Part shown: positions 49,480-57,409 of the stretch, in pieces
Layout: each line of letters begins with the position of its first letter
Numbering within the stretch: the first letter of the stretch is position 1
The notes under the pieces: model-generated
Seen by the model: only the letters and a program-made list of their open reading frames with translations
Told to the model about the DNA's origin: nothing
The model's database searches: none
Source of the DNA: JAIBJN01 sp963842305
GTDB taxonomy: Bacteria > Actinomycetota > Thermoleophilia > Gaiellales > Gaiellaceae
Direction of reading: 5' to 3'
DNA length: 64,000 nucleotides
Assembly (NCBI GenBank): GCA_963842305.1
Contig: CAWJFW010000005.1
Coordinates: 124,001 to 188,000, forward strand
Position numbers and translations under genes: made by a program

Positions 49480-50319
49480 GTGCCTTCCCCGGCCGACACG
49501 CTCACGATCGGGGGCGACCTCGAGGTTCGGCGCCTCGGGTTCGGCGCCATGCGGCTCTGTGGACCGCGGATCCTCGGGTGGCCGGACGACCGGGAGAACG
49601 CGCTCCGGGTCCTCCGCCGCGCCGTCGACTTGGGTATCGATCTCATCGACACGGCCGATGCGTACGGCCCCGAGGTGAGTGAGCTCTTGATCGCCGAGGC
49701 GCTCCATCCCTACCCGGAGGGGCTCGTCATTGCGACGAAGGGCGGGCTCCTGCGGACGAGCTCCGGGGCCTGGCCGAACGACGGAACGCCGGCGCACCTG
49801 CGCGAAGCGTGCGAGGGTAGCCTCAAGCGCCTCCGCGTCGAGCTCATCGACGTCTACCAGCTGCACGCGCCCGACCCTCAGGTCCCGCTCGAGGAGAGCG
49901 TCGGCGAGCTGGCCCGGCTGCAGGAGGAGGGCAAGATCCGCCACGTCGGTCTCTCGAACGTGAGCGTCGAGGAGCTCCATCGCGCGCAGGGGCTTGTCGA
50001 GATCGTCTCCGTCCAGAACCGCTACAACCTCGGCGATCGCGCCCACGAGGACGTGCTCGAGGAGTGCGAACGCCAGGGCATCGCCTTCCTCCCCTGGTAT
50101 CCCCTTGCGGTCGGCGACCTGGCGCAGTCCGGCGGCGCCGTAGGTCGCGTCGCGGGCGCCCGCGGAGCGACGCCCGCACAGGTCGTGCTTGCCTGGCTTC
50201 TCGCCCGCTCGCCGGTCGTCGCGCCGATCCCGGGCACCGCATCGTTGGAGCACCTGGAGGAGAACACCGGCGCCGGAGAGGTCCGGCTGACCGACGAGGA
50301 GCTCGCCGCTCTTGGCTGA
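49480..50319 (+). CDS. Aldo/keto reductase
   Basis: 279 residues, TIM barrel. The catalytic tetrad is visible: Asp in LIDTADAYGPEVSE with Tyr, Lys in LVIATKGG, His in DVYQLHAPDPQ; the NADPH-binding region is PGTASLEHLEENTGA. It reduces aldehydes or ketones with NADPH. TAGTGT lies 9 nt before the GTG. It follows the M20 gene by 46 bp on the same strand and could share its transcript. Confidence 0.88.
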   Translation: MPSPADTLTIGGDLEVRRLGFGAMRLCGPRILGWPDDRENALRVLRRAVDLGIDLIDTADAYGPEVSELLIAEALHPYPEGLVIATKGGLLRTSSGAWPNDGTPAHLREACEGSLKRLRVELIDVYQLHAPDPQVPLEESVGELARLQEEGKIRHVGLSNVSVEELHRAQGLVEIVSVQNRYNLGDRAHEDVLEECERQGIAFLPWYPLAVGDLAQSGGAVGRVAGARGATPAQVVLAWLLARSPVVAPIPGTASLEHLEENTGAGEVRLTDEELAALG

Positions 50320-50366
50320 GCCGCTGCGGCTGGCCCGCCTCTGCTGGCTCGCCGCGGGTGAGCTGG

Positions 50367-51278
50367 TCAGGGTCTGAGCTTGGAGGTGTCCACGACGCGG
50401 AAGTCCGAGCCCTTCACGCGGTGGAGCTTGTGCAGCTGGTCGTTGCTCCAGCGCTCGTCCGGGGCGCCGGAGACGAACCAGCTGGAGCCGTTGTCTGCCA
50501 CGATCATCCCGTAGCGCTTCAGCGCGCGGAGAATCACCCGCGCCTGGTAGGGGAAGCCTCCGACCCGGAAGTCCGAGCGGAGCCGCAGGCGCAGCCCCAT
50601 GGGCGGGAGGTTGCGACTCCTGGAGCTCGAGGCGAAGTGGCGCGCGGGGTAGATGTAGGCCCGCCGCGAGCGCTCGACCGTGAAGCGGAGCGCATGCTTG
50701 ATCGCGCCGCTCGCCACCTCCTCGTAACGGGCGAGTCCCGGCAGGATCGGGAGCCCCGCCGCGTCCGCCGACGTCCAGCCGCGCGGCCGGAGCGCGTTCG
50801 AGCCGAGATCCCAGATCGCCCCCGAGCCCGCCTCCCACGGCATCGGCCGCAGGTTGAAGAGCTCGTAGAGCGTGCAGGAATCACGCTCGACGATGATCGC
50901 GTGCCGGTCGCCGGTGGCACCGGGCCCGCCCTCGATCGCGACGTCGGACGGGATGGGGTAGGGGCCGGGATCGCTTTCGTCGTCGTAGAGGAAGTCGACG
51001 AAGGAGGTCGACTGAGAGCCGTCGACGACCGTGATCGGGATCCCGATCGGCCCGCCGGCCCACTCTCCCTCGCCGAAGTCCGCGTGCAGGTACTTGCCCG
51101 CGCCGATCGCCTTGACGATCTTGCCCGAGCGCTTGGCCTTGGGGAGCGATCCCACCGGCTTGTTCCAGACGCTCGAGGCGGGAAAGACCTGACAACCGGC
51201 TAACTGCGGGGGCGCGGCGCCGACTGCGGCCGGCACGAGCAACGCCGCGGCGAGAGCCGCGGTGAGAGCGAGCTTCAT
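50367..51278 (-). CDS. Secreted protein of unknown function (303 aa)
   Basis: 303 residues from ATG 51278, with a signal peptide (1-21, cleavage near AVGAAPP). The mature part begins QLAGCQVFPASSVWNKPVGSLP and includes YELFNLRPMPWEAGSGAIWDLGSNALRPRGWTSADAAGLPILPGLARYEE. The same pattern of segments occurs in many secreted actinobacterial and proteobacterial hypothetical proteins. Two Cys could form a disulfide. The catalytic role is unknown. It is the last gene in the minus-strand run that starts with moeZ. Confidence 0.72.
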   Translation of the reverse strand: MKLALTAALAAALLVPAAVGAAPPQLAGCQVFPASSVWNKPVGSLPKAKRSGKIVKAIGAGKYLHADFGEGEWAGGPIGIPITVVDGSQSTSFVDFLYDDESDPGPYPIPSDVAIEGGPGATGDRHAIIVERDSCTLYELFNLRPMPWEAGSGAIWDLGSNALRPRGWTSADAAGLPILPGLARYEEVASGAIKHALRFTVERSRRAYIYPARHFASSSRSRNLPPMGLRLRLRSDFRVGGFPYQARVILRALKRYGMIVADNGSSWFVSGAPDERWSNDQLHKLHRVKGSDFRVVDTSKLRP

Positions 51279-51309
51279 CGTCTCGTTGTGTGCCCGCCTC
51301 GCGCCGGCG

Positions 51310-51798
51310 TCAATCCCCGAGTTGGAGGAGGGCAGCCATGCGGTCCCAGCGATCGAGCTCGCAGCCGTTCGAGCGTTCGAAGGCCGCATCGATCTCCTCG
51401 CCGTTCACGGTGCCGACCACGGTCGCCTGTTCGGGGCCGCCGAAGATCATCGTGCACGCAGTGTCCGGGGGGACGGGCTCGAATGCCTGTGGGTCGCCGG
51501 CGACCGCGCTGCATGCGGCCTCCGGGTTCGGATGCGTTCCGCCCGGTGGGTTGCAGGTGAGCGTCGCCTCCATCGACTCGCCGTCGCGGCCCTGGGGCCA
51601 GAACGTGATCGTCAGCTCGGTCGTCGGGGCGGGGGAAGCCGTGCTGCCGTCCCCGCCGCCGGCCTCGACGCCTTCGTCGGAGCCGCAGCCGACCGCAAGC
51701 GCGGCGATCAGTCCGAGGAGAAGGACGACGCCAGCTCGTCCGTGCGCCGGGCGAGCTCGACGTCCCGCTCCGTGATCGCCCGTTTCACGTGGGTCCAC
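51310..51798 (-). CDS. Lipoprotein with subtilisin-inhibitor-like (SSI) domain
   Basis: 162 residues from GTG 51798, the only usable start in frame. A long basic n-region leads to a hydrophobic segment ending AVGC (lipobox), a Ser/Pro linker, and an SSI-like domain: LTCNPPGGTHPNPEAACSAV carries the first disulfide region, and CTMIFGG the reactive loop, where Met aligns with the P1 Met of Streptomyces SSI. The domain ends CELDRWDRM. It overlaps the pterin dehydratase gene by 91 bp. It probably inhibits subtilisin- or trypsin-like proteases at the cell surface (inference). Confidence 0.68.
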   Translation of the reverse strand: MDPRETGDHGAGRRARPAHGRAGVVLLLGLIAALAVGCGSDEGVEAGGGDGSTASPAPTTELTITFWPQGRDGESMEATLTCNPPGGTHPNPEAACSAVAGDPQAFEPVPPDTACTMIFGGPEQATVVGTVNGEEIDAAFERSNGCELDRWDRMAALLQLGD

Positions 51799-51971
51799 CA
51801 GCGGACTGTAACCGCGTTCCAGCTGATCGCGATTTCGGGATGATGATCGGCTTCCTCGGCCGCCTTCGCCACGCGGTTGACGAAGTCCATCGCCTCCGCG
51901 AAGTTCTCGAAGCGGAAGCCGCGTTGTAGCGCGCCGCGCACCTCGTTCCAGCCTTCCGGATAGTCCGTCAC
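51708..51971 (-). CDS. Pterin-4a-carbinolamine dehydratase
   Basis: 87 residues, full length for the family. The active-site signature is intact: ADHHPEIAISWNAVTVRWWTH contains the two catalytic His, Glu-Ile and the distal His, followed by ITERDVELARRTDEL. It dehydrates 4a-hydroxytetrahydrobiopterin in aromatic hydroxylation, or serves in molybdopterin metabolism in bacteria lacking a hydroxylase. The ATG overlaps the upstream lipoprotein stop (ATGA). Confidence 0.93.
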   Translation of the reverse strand: MTDYPEGWNEVRGALQRGFRFENFAEAMDFVNRVAKAAEEADHHPEIAISWNAVTVRWWTHVKRAITERDVELARRTDELASSFSSD

Positions 51972-52330
51972 TCGAGCGCATTCTCATCCACCGTGAGGAC
52001 GTCGTCCGCGACAACCCCCTCGATCTGGATCGGCCGATCGCTCCATGTGACCTCACCTTTGCTCGACAAGCCGTCCAGGCTGTCGACGTCGAGCCCACGG
52101 ACGACGATCGAGGCTCCGCCGCACTGGGGAGGGAAGGACTCGGCGAGGGCGTCGCAGAGCCGTGCCTGGCCGTCGATGACCACCAGGCTGCCGTTCACGA
52201 CGGCGGGCCCGTCGTCGGCGAGCGCGTGGTCGATCGAGGTGCCGGCCAGGCCGTCGTCCGAATCGCCCCCGCCGCACGCGGCCAGCGCAAGGATGGAGAG
52301 GACGAGTGTGGCGCAGATGGAAGTCTTCAT
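51968..52330 (-). CDS. Small lipoprotein of unknown function
   Basis: 120 residues with a lipoprotein signal (MKTSICATLVLSILALAAC; lipobox LAAC with Cys19). The mature part is acidic and beta-rich, with a Cys pair (LCDALAESFPPQCGG). No family is recognised. AGAGGGG lies 2-8 nt before the ATG. It starts 42 bp after the Mec-like gene ends and is coupled to the pterin dehydratase by a 4-nt overlap. Confidence 0.7.
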   Translation of the reverse strand: MKTSICATLVLSILALAACGGGDSDDGLAGTSIDHALADDGPAVVNGSLVVIDGQARLCDALAESFPPQCGGASIVVRGLDVDSLDGLSSKGEVTWSDRPIQIEGVVADDVLTVDENALE

Positions 52331-52372
52331 GCCCCTCTGACGGGCGACGTGCCAGAAAGGTTCCCGGTGAGC

Positions 52373-52741
52373 CTACGAGAGCGGCAGGCTCCGGACGGCG
52401 TCTCCCGCGATCGTCCAGGCGGCCAGCTCGCCCGTGCGGAGCGAGAGGATCACATAGGGCTTGCCCGCCCAGAGACCGATGGACTCGACGTCGGTGCGCG
52501 ATGGCCGCGGGGGCGAGGCGGGGTGCGAGTGGAAGACGGCGAGCTCGTAGCCGTCGTCCTCGAGGAACCAGACCTCGGGATCGATCTCGAGCTCGAACCG
52601 ATACGGGCTCGCGGCCCGGTTTCCCCCCGGGAAGAACCGCTCGGCGACGCCGTCGCGGAGGGCGAGGAGCCCGCAGGCTTCGTTCGGAAGCTCGGCCTCG
52701 GCGTGCTCGACGAGCGCCGAGCGCACCTCGGCCGGGATCAC
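52373..52741 (-). CDS. mec: JAMM/MPN metalloprotease, Mec-like CysO-cysteine peptidase
   Basis: 122 residues from GTG 52741 (or the adjacent GTG 52744). The JAMM zinc signature is complete: Glu in LPNEACGLL, then VFHSHPASPPRPSRTDV with His-x-His and Asp. In Mycobacterium Mec+ removes cysteine from the Gly-Gly tail of CysO. The start overlaps the CysO-CysM stop by 4 nt, giving tight coupling to its substrate. In this genome it may also have to cut the Gly90-Glu91 junction of the CysO-CysM fusion (inference). Confidence 0.88.
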   Translation of the reverse strand: MIPAEVRSALVEHAEAELPNEACGLLALRDGVAERFFPGGNRAASPYRFELEIDPEVWFLEDDGYELAVFHSHPASPPRPSRTDVESIGLWAGKPYVILSLRTGELAAWTIAGDAVRSLPLS

Positions 52742-53949
52742 CACCAGAGGCGGTCTTCCATGGCCGCGCCGACCTCGTCGGCCGGGCGCGTCCAGAAATC
52801 GGCGGAGAGGTACTTCCAGCCGCCGTCCGCGAGAACGGCGACGACGACACCCTCGTCCAGCTCCTCGGCGATCCGGCGGGCGACGTGGACGACCGCCCCC
52901 GATGAGACGCCGGCGAAGATCGCCTCGCGCTCGAGGAGGAGGCGCAGGCTGCTGACGGATTCCTCGTTCGTGACGAGCAGCTTCCGGTCGAGCTTGGAGA
53001 TGTCGAGGATCGGCGGCACGTAGCCGTCCGCCAGCGAGCGCAGGCCGTAGACGAGGTCCCCCTGGAGCGGCTCGGCAGCCGCCACGATCAACTCCGGGAA
53101 CGACTCGCGGAGGCGGTCCCCGGCGCCCATGAGGGTGCCGCCGGTCCCGAGACCGGCGACGAGGGCGTCGACCTGCGGGAGGGCGTCTGCAATCTCGGCG
53201 CCCGTGCCCTCGTAGTGCGCTCGGGGGTTGGCCTCGTTGCCGTACTGGAAGGGCATGAACCAGCGCGGGTCGCGCTCGGCCATCTCCAGAGCGAGCCGCA
53301 CCGCGCCGTTGGAGCCCTGCGAGGCCGGGGAAGCGACGATTCGAGCGCCGTACAGCTCCAGGAGCTTGCTGCGCTCGGGGGTGGCGTTCTCGGGTAGGAC
53401 GCACGTCAGGGGATAGCCCTTGAGGCGGGCGACGAACGCCAGCGAGATGCCGGTGTTCCCGCTCGTGGGCTCGAGCAGCTCGCGCCCCGGCTCGAGCTCC
53501 CCGGATGCCTCGGCCGCTTCGATCATCGCCTTGGCGACGCGGTCCTTGATGGAGCCCGTCGGGTTCTGGCCCTCGAGCTTGGCGAACAGGCGCACACCGT
53601 CGTGCGGTGCCAGGTGAGTCAGCTCCACGAGCGGCGTCGAGCCGACGGTCTCGAGCAGGGAGGGCGAGAGCGTCCGCTCGCCGCCGGCCATCGCAGGGAG
53701 CAGGATCACGGTCGAGCCCTCGCCAACCGGCGTGTCGAGCCCGTCGAGCATGCGGACGTCCTCGCTGTCGAGGTAGACGTTCACGAAGGGCGCGATGCCT
53801 TCGCCGTCGTCGAGAACCTGCCGCCCGAGGCCGGGGAAGCGCGCAGCGAGGTCGGCGAGCACGTCTCGCATCGTCGAGCCGGACGCCTCGACCTCGCGCG
53901 CGCCGCCGACCTCGGCGCGCAGGGTGGGCGGGATGCGAACCTTGGTCAC
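52738..53949 (-). CDS. cysM: In-frame fusion of sulfur carrier CysO and cysteine synthase CysM
   Basis: 403 residues in one uninterrupted frame from the GTG that overlaps the moeZ stop (GTGA). Residues 1-90 are a complete CysO/MoaD-type beta-grasp protein (VRIPPTLRAEVGG, FVNVYLDSEDVRML) ending VILLPAMAGG. Residues 91-403 are a complete CysM-type O-phosphoserine sulfhydrylase: PLP Lys135 in PTGSIKDR, PTSGNTGISLAF, GLGTGGTLMG, and the CysM-type C-terminal tail ending RLWW. CysO normally ends at Gly-Gly with a stop. An internal ATG at codon 87 could restart CysM but lacks a ribosome site. The sequence shows the fusion; processing is inference. Confidence 0.88.
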   Translation of the reverse strand: MTKVRIPPTLRAEVGGAREVEASGSTMRDVLADLAARFPGLGRQVLDDGEGIAPFVNVYLDSEDVRMLDGLDTPVGEGSTVILLPAMAGGERTLSPSLLETVGSTPLVELTHLAPHDGVRLFAKLEGQNPTGSIKDRVAKAMIEAAEASGELEPGRELLEPTSGNTGISLAFVARLKGYPLTCVLPENATPERSKLLELYGARIVASPASQGSNGAVRLALEMAERDPRWFMPFQYGNEANPRAHYEGTGAEIADALPQVDALVAGLGTGGTLMGAGDRLRESFPELIVAAAEPLQGDLVYGLRSLADGYVPPILDISKLDRKLLVTNEESVSSLRLLLEREAIFAGVSSGAVVHVARRIAEELDEGVVVAVLADGGWKYLSADFWTRPADEVGAAMEDRLWW

Positions 53950-55124
53950 GGCGCCACCTGTCGCGCCGGCCCCTGGCAGAACTCCACGTAGTCGATGTAG
54001 TCGGTGATGGTCGGGTGGTCGCCGCACACCGGGCAGTCGGGGTCGCGGCGGAGGCTGATCTCGGTGAACTGGGTGGCGAGGGCATCGAAGAGCAGGAGGC
54101 GGCCGACGAGCGGCTCGCCGATCCCCAGTGCGAGCTTGAGGGCCTCGTTCGCCTGCAGCGAGCCGACGATGCCGGGCAGGACGCCCAGCACGCCGCCCTC
54201 GGCGCAGCTCGGCGCGAGCTCCGGCGGCGGCGGCTGTGGGAAGAGGCACCGGTAGCACGGGCCGTCCTTCGGCTTGAAGACCGTCGTCTGGCCCTCGAAG
54301 CGGTAGATCGACCCGTGGACGACAGGAATGTCGTGCCAGACGGAGGCGTCGTTCACGAGGTAGCGGGTGGGGAAGTTGTCGGCGCCGTCGACGATCACGT
54401 CCCAGCCCTCGCCCAGGATCCGATCGATGTTCTCCGAGGAGAGGCGCTCCTGGAAGGCCCGCACGGTGACATCGGGGTTGAGCGCCTCGATCGTGCGCTT
54501 CGCCGACTCGACCTTGGGCTCGCCAAGGCGCTCGGTCGAGTGGACGATCTGGCGCTGCAGGTTGGAGTCGTCAACGACGTCGTCGTCGACGATCCCGAGC
54601 GTCCCGACGCCCGCCGCTGCGAGGTAGAGCGACGCGGGCGAGCCGAGTCCGCCTGCGCCGATCAGGAGGATGCGCGAGTCGAGGAGGCGCAGCTGGCCCT
54701 CCTCGCCCACCTCGGGGATCAGGAGGTGGCGCGAGTACCGCCGCCGCTTCGGCTCGTCGAGAGCGCGGGGGAGGTCGAAGCCGTAGCCGTTTCGCTTCCA
54801 GTCGTTGAAGCCGCCGGCGAGCGAGGAGACGCTCTCGTAGCCGAGCTCGCCGAGAGCCTTGGCGGCGAAGGCGGAGCGGGCGCCCGACGCGCAGTAGACG
54901 ACGATCGACGTGTCGCGGTCGGGGACGACGCCCTCGATGCGCGACTCGAGGTTGCCGCGCGGAACGTGGACGGCGCCCGGAATGTGGCCCTCGTCCCACT
55001 CGTTCCGTTCGCGCACGTCGACGAACACGGGGGCTTCCAGCTCGCGCGCCTCCACTGCCTCCGCGGCGTCGATCTCGTCGATCTCGCTCTTGACCTGTCG
55101 GAGAAGCTCGCGGTAGCTGGGCAT
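53946..55124 (-). CDS. moeZ: MoeZ/MoeB-type adenylyl- and sulfurtransferase, rhodanese domain first
   Basis: 392 residues. The rhodanese domain lies at about 8-117 with active Cys in VVYCASGARS. The ThiF/MoeB E1-like domain follows: RYSRHLLIPEVGEEGQ, nucleotide loop GAGGLGSPASLYLAAAGVG, IVDDDVVDDSNLQRQ, and zinc cysteines in CYRC and CPVC. It adenylates and thiocarboxylates Gly-Gly sulfur carriers such as CysO. In mycobacterial MoeZ the rhodanese is C-terminal, so the order is reversed here. TATACT lies 10 nt before the ATG. It is first in the moeZ-cysOM-mec operon. Confidence 0.9.
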   Translation of the reverse strand: MPSYRELLRQVKSEIDEIDAAEAVEARELEAPVFVDVRERNEWDEGHIPGAVHVPRGNLESRIEGVVPDRDTSIVVYCASGARSAFAAKALGELGYESVSSLAGGFNDWKRNGYGFDLPRALDEPKRRRYSRHLLIPEVGEEGQLRLLDSRILLIGAGGLGSPASLYLAAAGVGTLGIVDDDVVDDSNLQRQIVHSTERLGEPKVESAKRTIEALNPDVTVRAFQERLSSENIDRILGEGWDVIVDGADNFPTRYLVNDASVWHDIPVVHGSIYRFEGQTTVFKPKDGPCYRCLFPQPPPPELAPSCAEGGVLGVLPGIVGSLQANEALKLALGIGEPLVGRLLLFDALATQFTEISLRRDPDCPVCGDHPTITDYIDYVEFCQGPARQVAP

Positions 55125-55188
55125 TGCTTCAGGAAGTATAGCTACCTGCAGACCTCATCCCGCAAGGGCCGGAAGCTACGCTCGCCCC

Positions 55189-56166
55189 GTGTCCCAGCGC
55201 CGTGCCCGCGTCCTTGTCGGCCTTGCGGCTGCGGCCGCCGCTGCGGTCGTCGTCGGCGTCGCCGTGCTCCAGGGCGGGGACGTTGCGAGCCCCGCCACGC
55301 CGACGACCGCCGAGCCCCCGCCCCCGCCGCTCGAGCTGGGGCTGCTTGCACGAAGCGGGCAAGAGGCGGACGCCTTACGGGAGGCCGAGCGGCTCGTCGA
55401 CGAGGGCGACCGCGCGGGGGGCCGCGCCCGCTTCGAGGAGATCCTGGCCGAGAACCCCGACTCCGTCGAGGCCGCAGTCGGAGCCGCGATCGCCTCCTGG
55501 CCCGAGGGGACGGTCGGTCGCCTCGAGGCGCTTGCGGCCGACAACCCGTCGAGCGGCGTCGCCCGGCTCCACCTCGGCCTGGCGCTCCTGGCGAGCGGCG
55601 ACGAGGAGGACGCCCAGGCCACCTGGCGTACGGCGGAGCGGGTCGAGCCCGACTCCCCTGCGGCCCTGCGCGCGGAGGATCTCCTCCACCCGCAGTTTGC
55701 CCCGGGACGCCCGCCCTTCGTTGCTCCCCTCGCGGCTCCCGCGGAGCTCGAGGGGCTCACGCCGGAAGACCAGCTCGTCCTGCTCGAGCGGCGCGCGAAG
55801 GACGGGGGCACCGACGACCGTCTGGCCTACGGCATCGCCCTCCAGCGTGTGGGCATGCCCGTTTCCGCACGCCGGGCCTTCGAGCAGGCGCTCGAGGTCG
55901 ATCCCGACAGCCTCCCGGCAAGGGTGGCAGAGGCGATCGGGCGCTTCGACAAGGACGACCCGTCGCAGGCCTTCTCACGACTCGGACCGCTCGCCGACGC
56001 CGACGAGAACGGCGTCGTCCGCTACCACCTCGGCCTCGCCCTCTCGTGGATCGGGCAGGTCGAGGAGGCGGTTCGCCAGCTCGAGCTGGCCCGCGACGCC
56101 GACCCCGACGGGTTCTACGGACGGGAAGCAGAGCGACTTCTCGACCGTCTCGAAGACATCGAGTAG
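55189..56166 (+). CDS. Membrane-anchored TPR-repeat protein
   Basis: 325 residues. An N-terminal membrane helix (about 8-28) and Pro/Thr-rich linker precede an Ala/Glu-rich helical region with TPR-like units (ALREAERLVDEGDRAGGRARFEEILAENPDS; VSARRAFEQALEVDPDSLPARVAEAI; VVRYHLGLALSWIGQVEEAVRQLELARDADPDG). It is probably a scaffold on the outer face of the membrane, partner unknown. The GTG is 6 nt after TACGCT. It lies divergent from moeZ and 160 bp before the primary sigma gene. Confidence 0.78.
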   Translation: MSQRRARVLVGLAAAAAAAVVVGVAVLQGGDVASPATPTTAEPPPPPLELGLLARSGQEADALREAERLVDEGDRAGGRARFEEILAENPDSVEAAVGAAIASWPEGTVGRLEALAADNPSSGVARLHLGLALLASGDEEDAQATWRTAERVEPDSPAALRAEDLLHPQFAPGRPPFVAPLAAPAELEGLTPEDQLVLLERRAKDGGTDDRLAYGIALQRVGMPVSARRAFEQALEVDPDSLPARVAEAIGRFDKDDPSQAFSRLGPLADADENGVVRYHLGLALSWIGQVEEAVRQLELARDADPDGFYGREAERLLDRLEDIE

Positions 56167-56254
56167 CAGAGTCCCCCAAAAGGGGCATGACGAACGTCCG
56201 GCCGCCGTGCAAGAGTCGCGGCGGTCGTGCGGCAAACTCGCGACGAAGCGACCG

Positions 56255-56282
56255 TTGACAAGTCGCCAGACGCGACTACGTT
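56255..56282 (+). promoter_or_regulatory. Consensus sigma-70 promoter of rpoD
   Basis: TTGACA (56255-56260) and TACGTT (56277-56282) are separated by 16 nt. A start near 56289 leaves a leader of about 40 nt containing GGAGAACGGGATA and purine-rich ribosome-site candidates. It is the only promoter in the window with a perfect -35. Confidence 0.75.
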
Positions 56283-56327
56283 GAGGAGAACGGGATAGGG
56301 GATTTCGAGGAGAGGAAGGGGAGCGGA

Positions 56328-57371
56328 GTGGGCGTCATGCTCGACCATGACGACGCCAGGGCGCTCGTGCGCCAGGGGCAGGAGGCTGGCTTCCTCACGC
56401 ATGAGGAAATCGCGCTCGCGCTCGGCGACGAGTTCGAGCCCGTGCAGCTGGATGAGTTCTACTCGGCGCTCGAGGAGCTCCACATCGAGGTCGTCGACGA
56501 AGCCGGCGACGCAGCCGAAGTCGCCCTCGAGCCGGAGGTGCGCGAGATCTCGACGGACGCGCTCCAGCTGTTCCTGAAGGACATCGGGAAGATCCCATTG
56601 CTGACGGCGGCGCAGGAGGTCGAGCTCGCCAAGCGCATCGAGCGGGGCGATCACCCGGCGAAGCAGAAGATGGTCGCATCGAACCTCAGGCTCGTCGTTT
56701 CGATCGCCAAGAACTACCGCAACCAGGGCCTGCCCTTCCTGGATCTGATCCAGGAGGGCACGATCGGACTCGTCCGTGCGGCCGAGAAGTTCGACCATCG
56801 CAAGGGCTTCAAGTTCTCCACCTACGCGACGTGGTGGATCCGCCAGGCGGTCGCGCGCGCTCTCGCTGACAAGGCTCGCACGATTCGCATGCCCGTCCAT
56901 GTCGTCGAGAAGCTCAACAAGATCGGCAGGATCGAGCGCAAGCTGCTCGGCGAGCTCGGACGGGAGGCGACAGTCGACGAGATCGCCGAGGAGCTCGAGC
57001 TGGAATCCGACGAGATCGAGCACATCAAGCGGAGCGCCCAGGCGCCGATCTCGCTCGAAAAGCCGGTCGGGGACGAGGAGGAGTCCGAGTTCGGCCACTT
57101 CCTCGCGGACGAAAGCGCTCCGGCGCCGGACGAGGCGGCCGAGACGACCATGCGAAAGGAGACCCTCACGCGCGTCCTCCAGACGCTCTCCCTGCGCGAG
57201 CGGCGCGTCCTCGAGATGCGCTACGGCCTGGACGGGCAGCACCCGCGCACGCTCGACGAGGTCGGGCGCACGTTCAACGTCACCCGCGAACGCGTTCGCC
57301 AGATCGAGAACCAGTGCCTGAAGAAGCTGATGGCGCTGGCCGAGACCCAAAAGCTCCGCGACGTCGCCTGA
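56328..57371 (+). CDS. rpoD: Primary RNA polymerase sigma factor (RpoD/SigA)
   Basis: 347 residues. Region 1.1-like N-terminus (RQGQEAGFLTHEEIALALGD), region 1.2 (DALQLFLKDIGKIPLLTAAQEVELAKRIE), region 2 (NLRLVVSIAKNYRNQGLPFLDLIQEG, KFDHRKGFKFSTYATWWIRQA), region 3 and region 4 (LRERRVLEMRYGLDG, TRERVRQIENQCLKKL) are all present. It lacks the long acidic spacer of larger RpoD proteins. The start is GTG 56328 or ATG 56338; the latter has GGAG 8 nt upstream. A consensus promoter precedes it. Confidence 0.95.
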   Translation: MGVMLDHDDARALVRQGQEAGFLTHEEIALALGDEFEPVQLDEFYSALEELHIEVVDEAGDAAEVALEPEVREISTDALQLFLKDIGKIPLLTAAQEVELAKRIERGDHPAKQKMVASNLRLVVSIAKNYRNQGLPFLDLIQEGTIGLVRAAEKFDHRKGFKFSTYATWWIRQAVARALADKARTIRMPVHVVEKLNKIGRIERKLLGELGREATVDEIAEELELESDEIEHIKRSAQAPISLEKPVGDEEESEFGHFLADESAPAPDEAAETTMRKETLTRVLQTLSLRERRVLEMRYGLDGQHPRTLDEVGRTFNVTRERVRQIENQCLKKLMALAETQKLRDVA

Positions 57372-57409
57372 GTCGGGCAGTTCCGGCTCGGGTCCGTAGA
57401 CTCTCGCGC

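Noticed and set aside
53640..53700. A missed stop codon between CysO and CysM caused by an extra base
   Set aside because: Removing any single base after the Gly-Gly codons gives no stop there, and both domains are in the same frame. Only a lost T would create a TGA, and it would then break the CysM frame at Met87.
53607..56258. Plus-strand frame of 883 codons
   Set aside because: Antisense to cysOM and moeZ and out of frame with the TPR gene; no recognisable domain.
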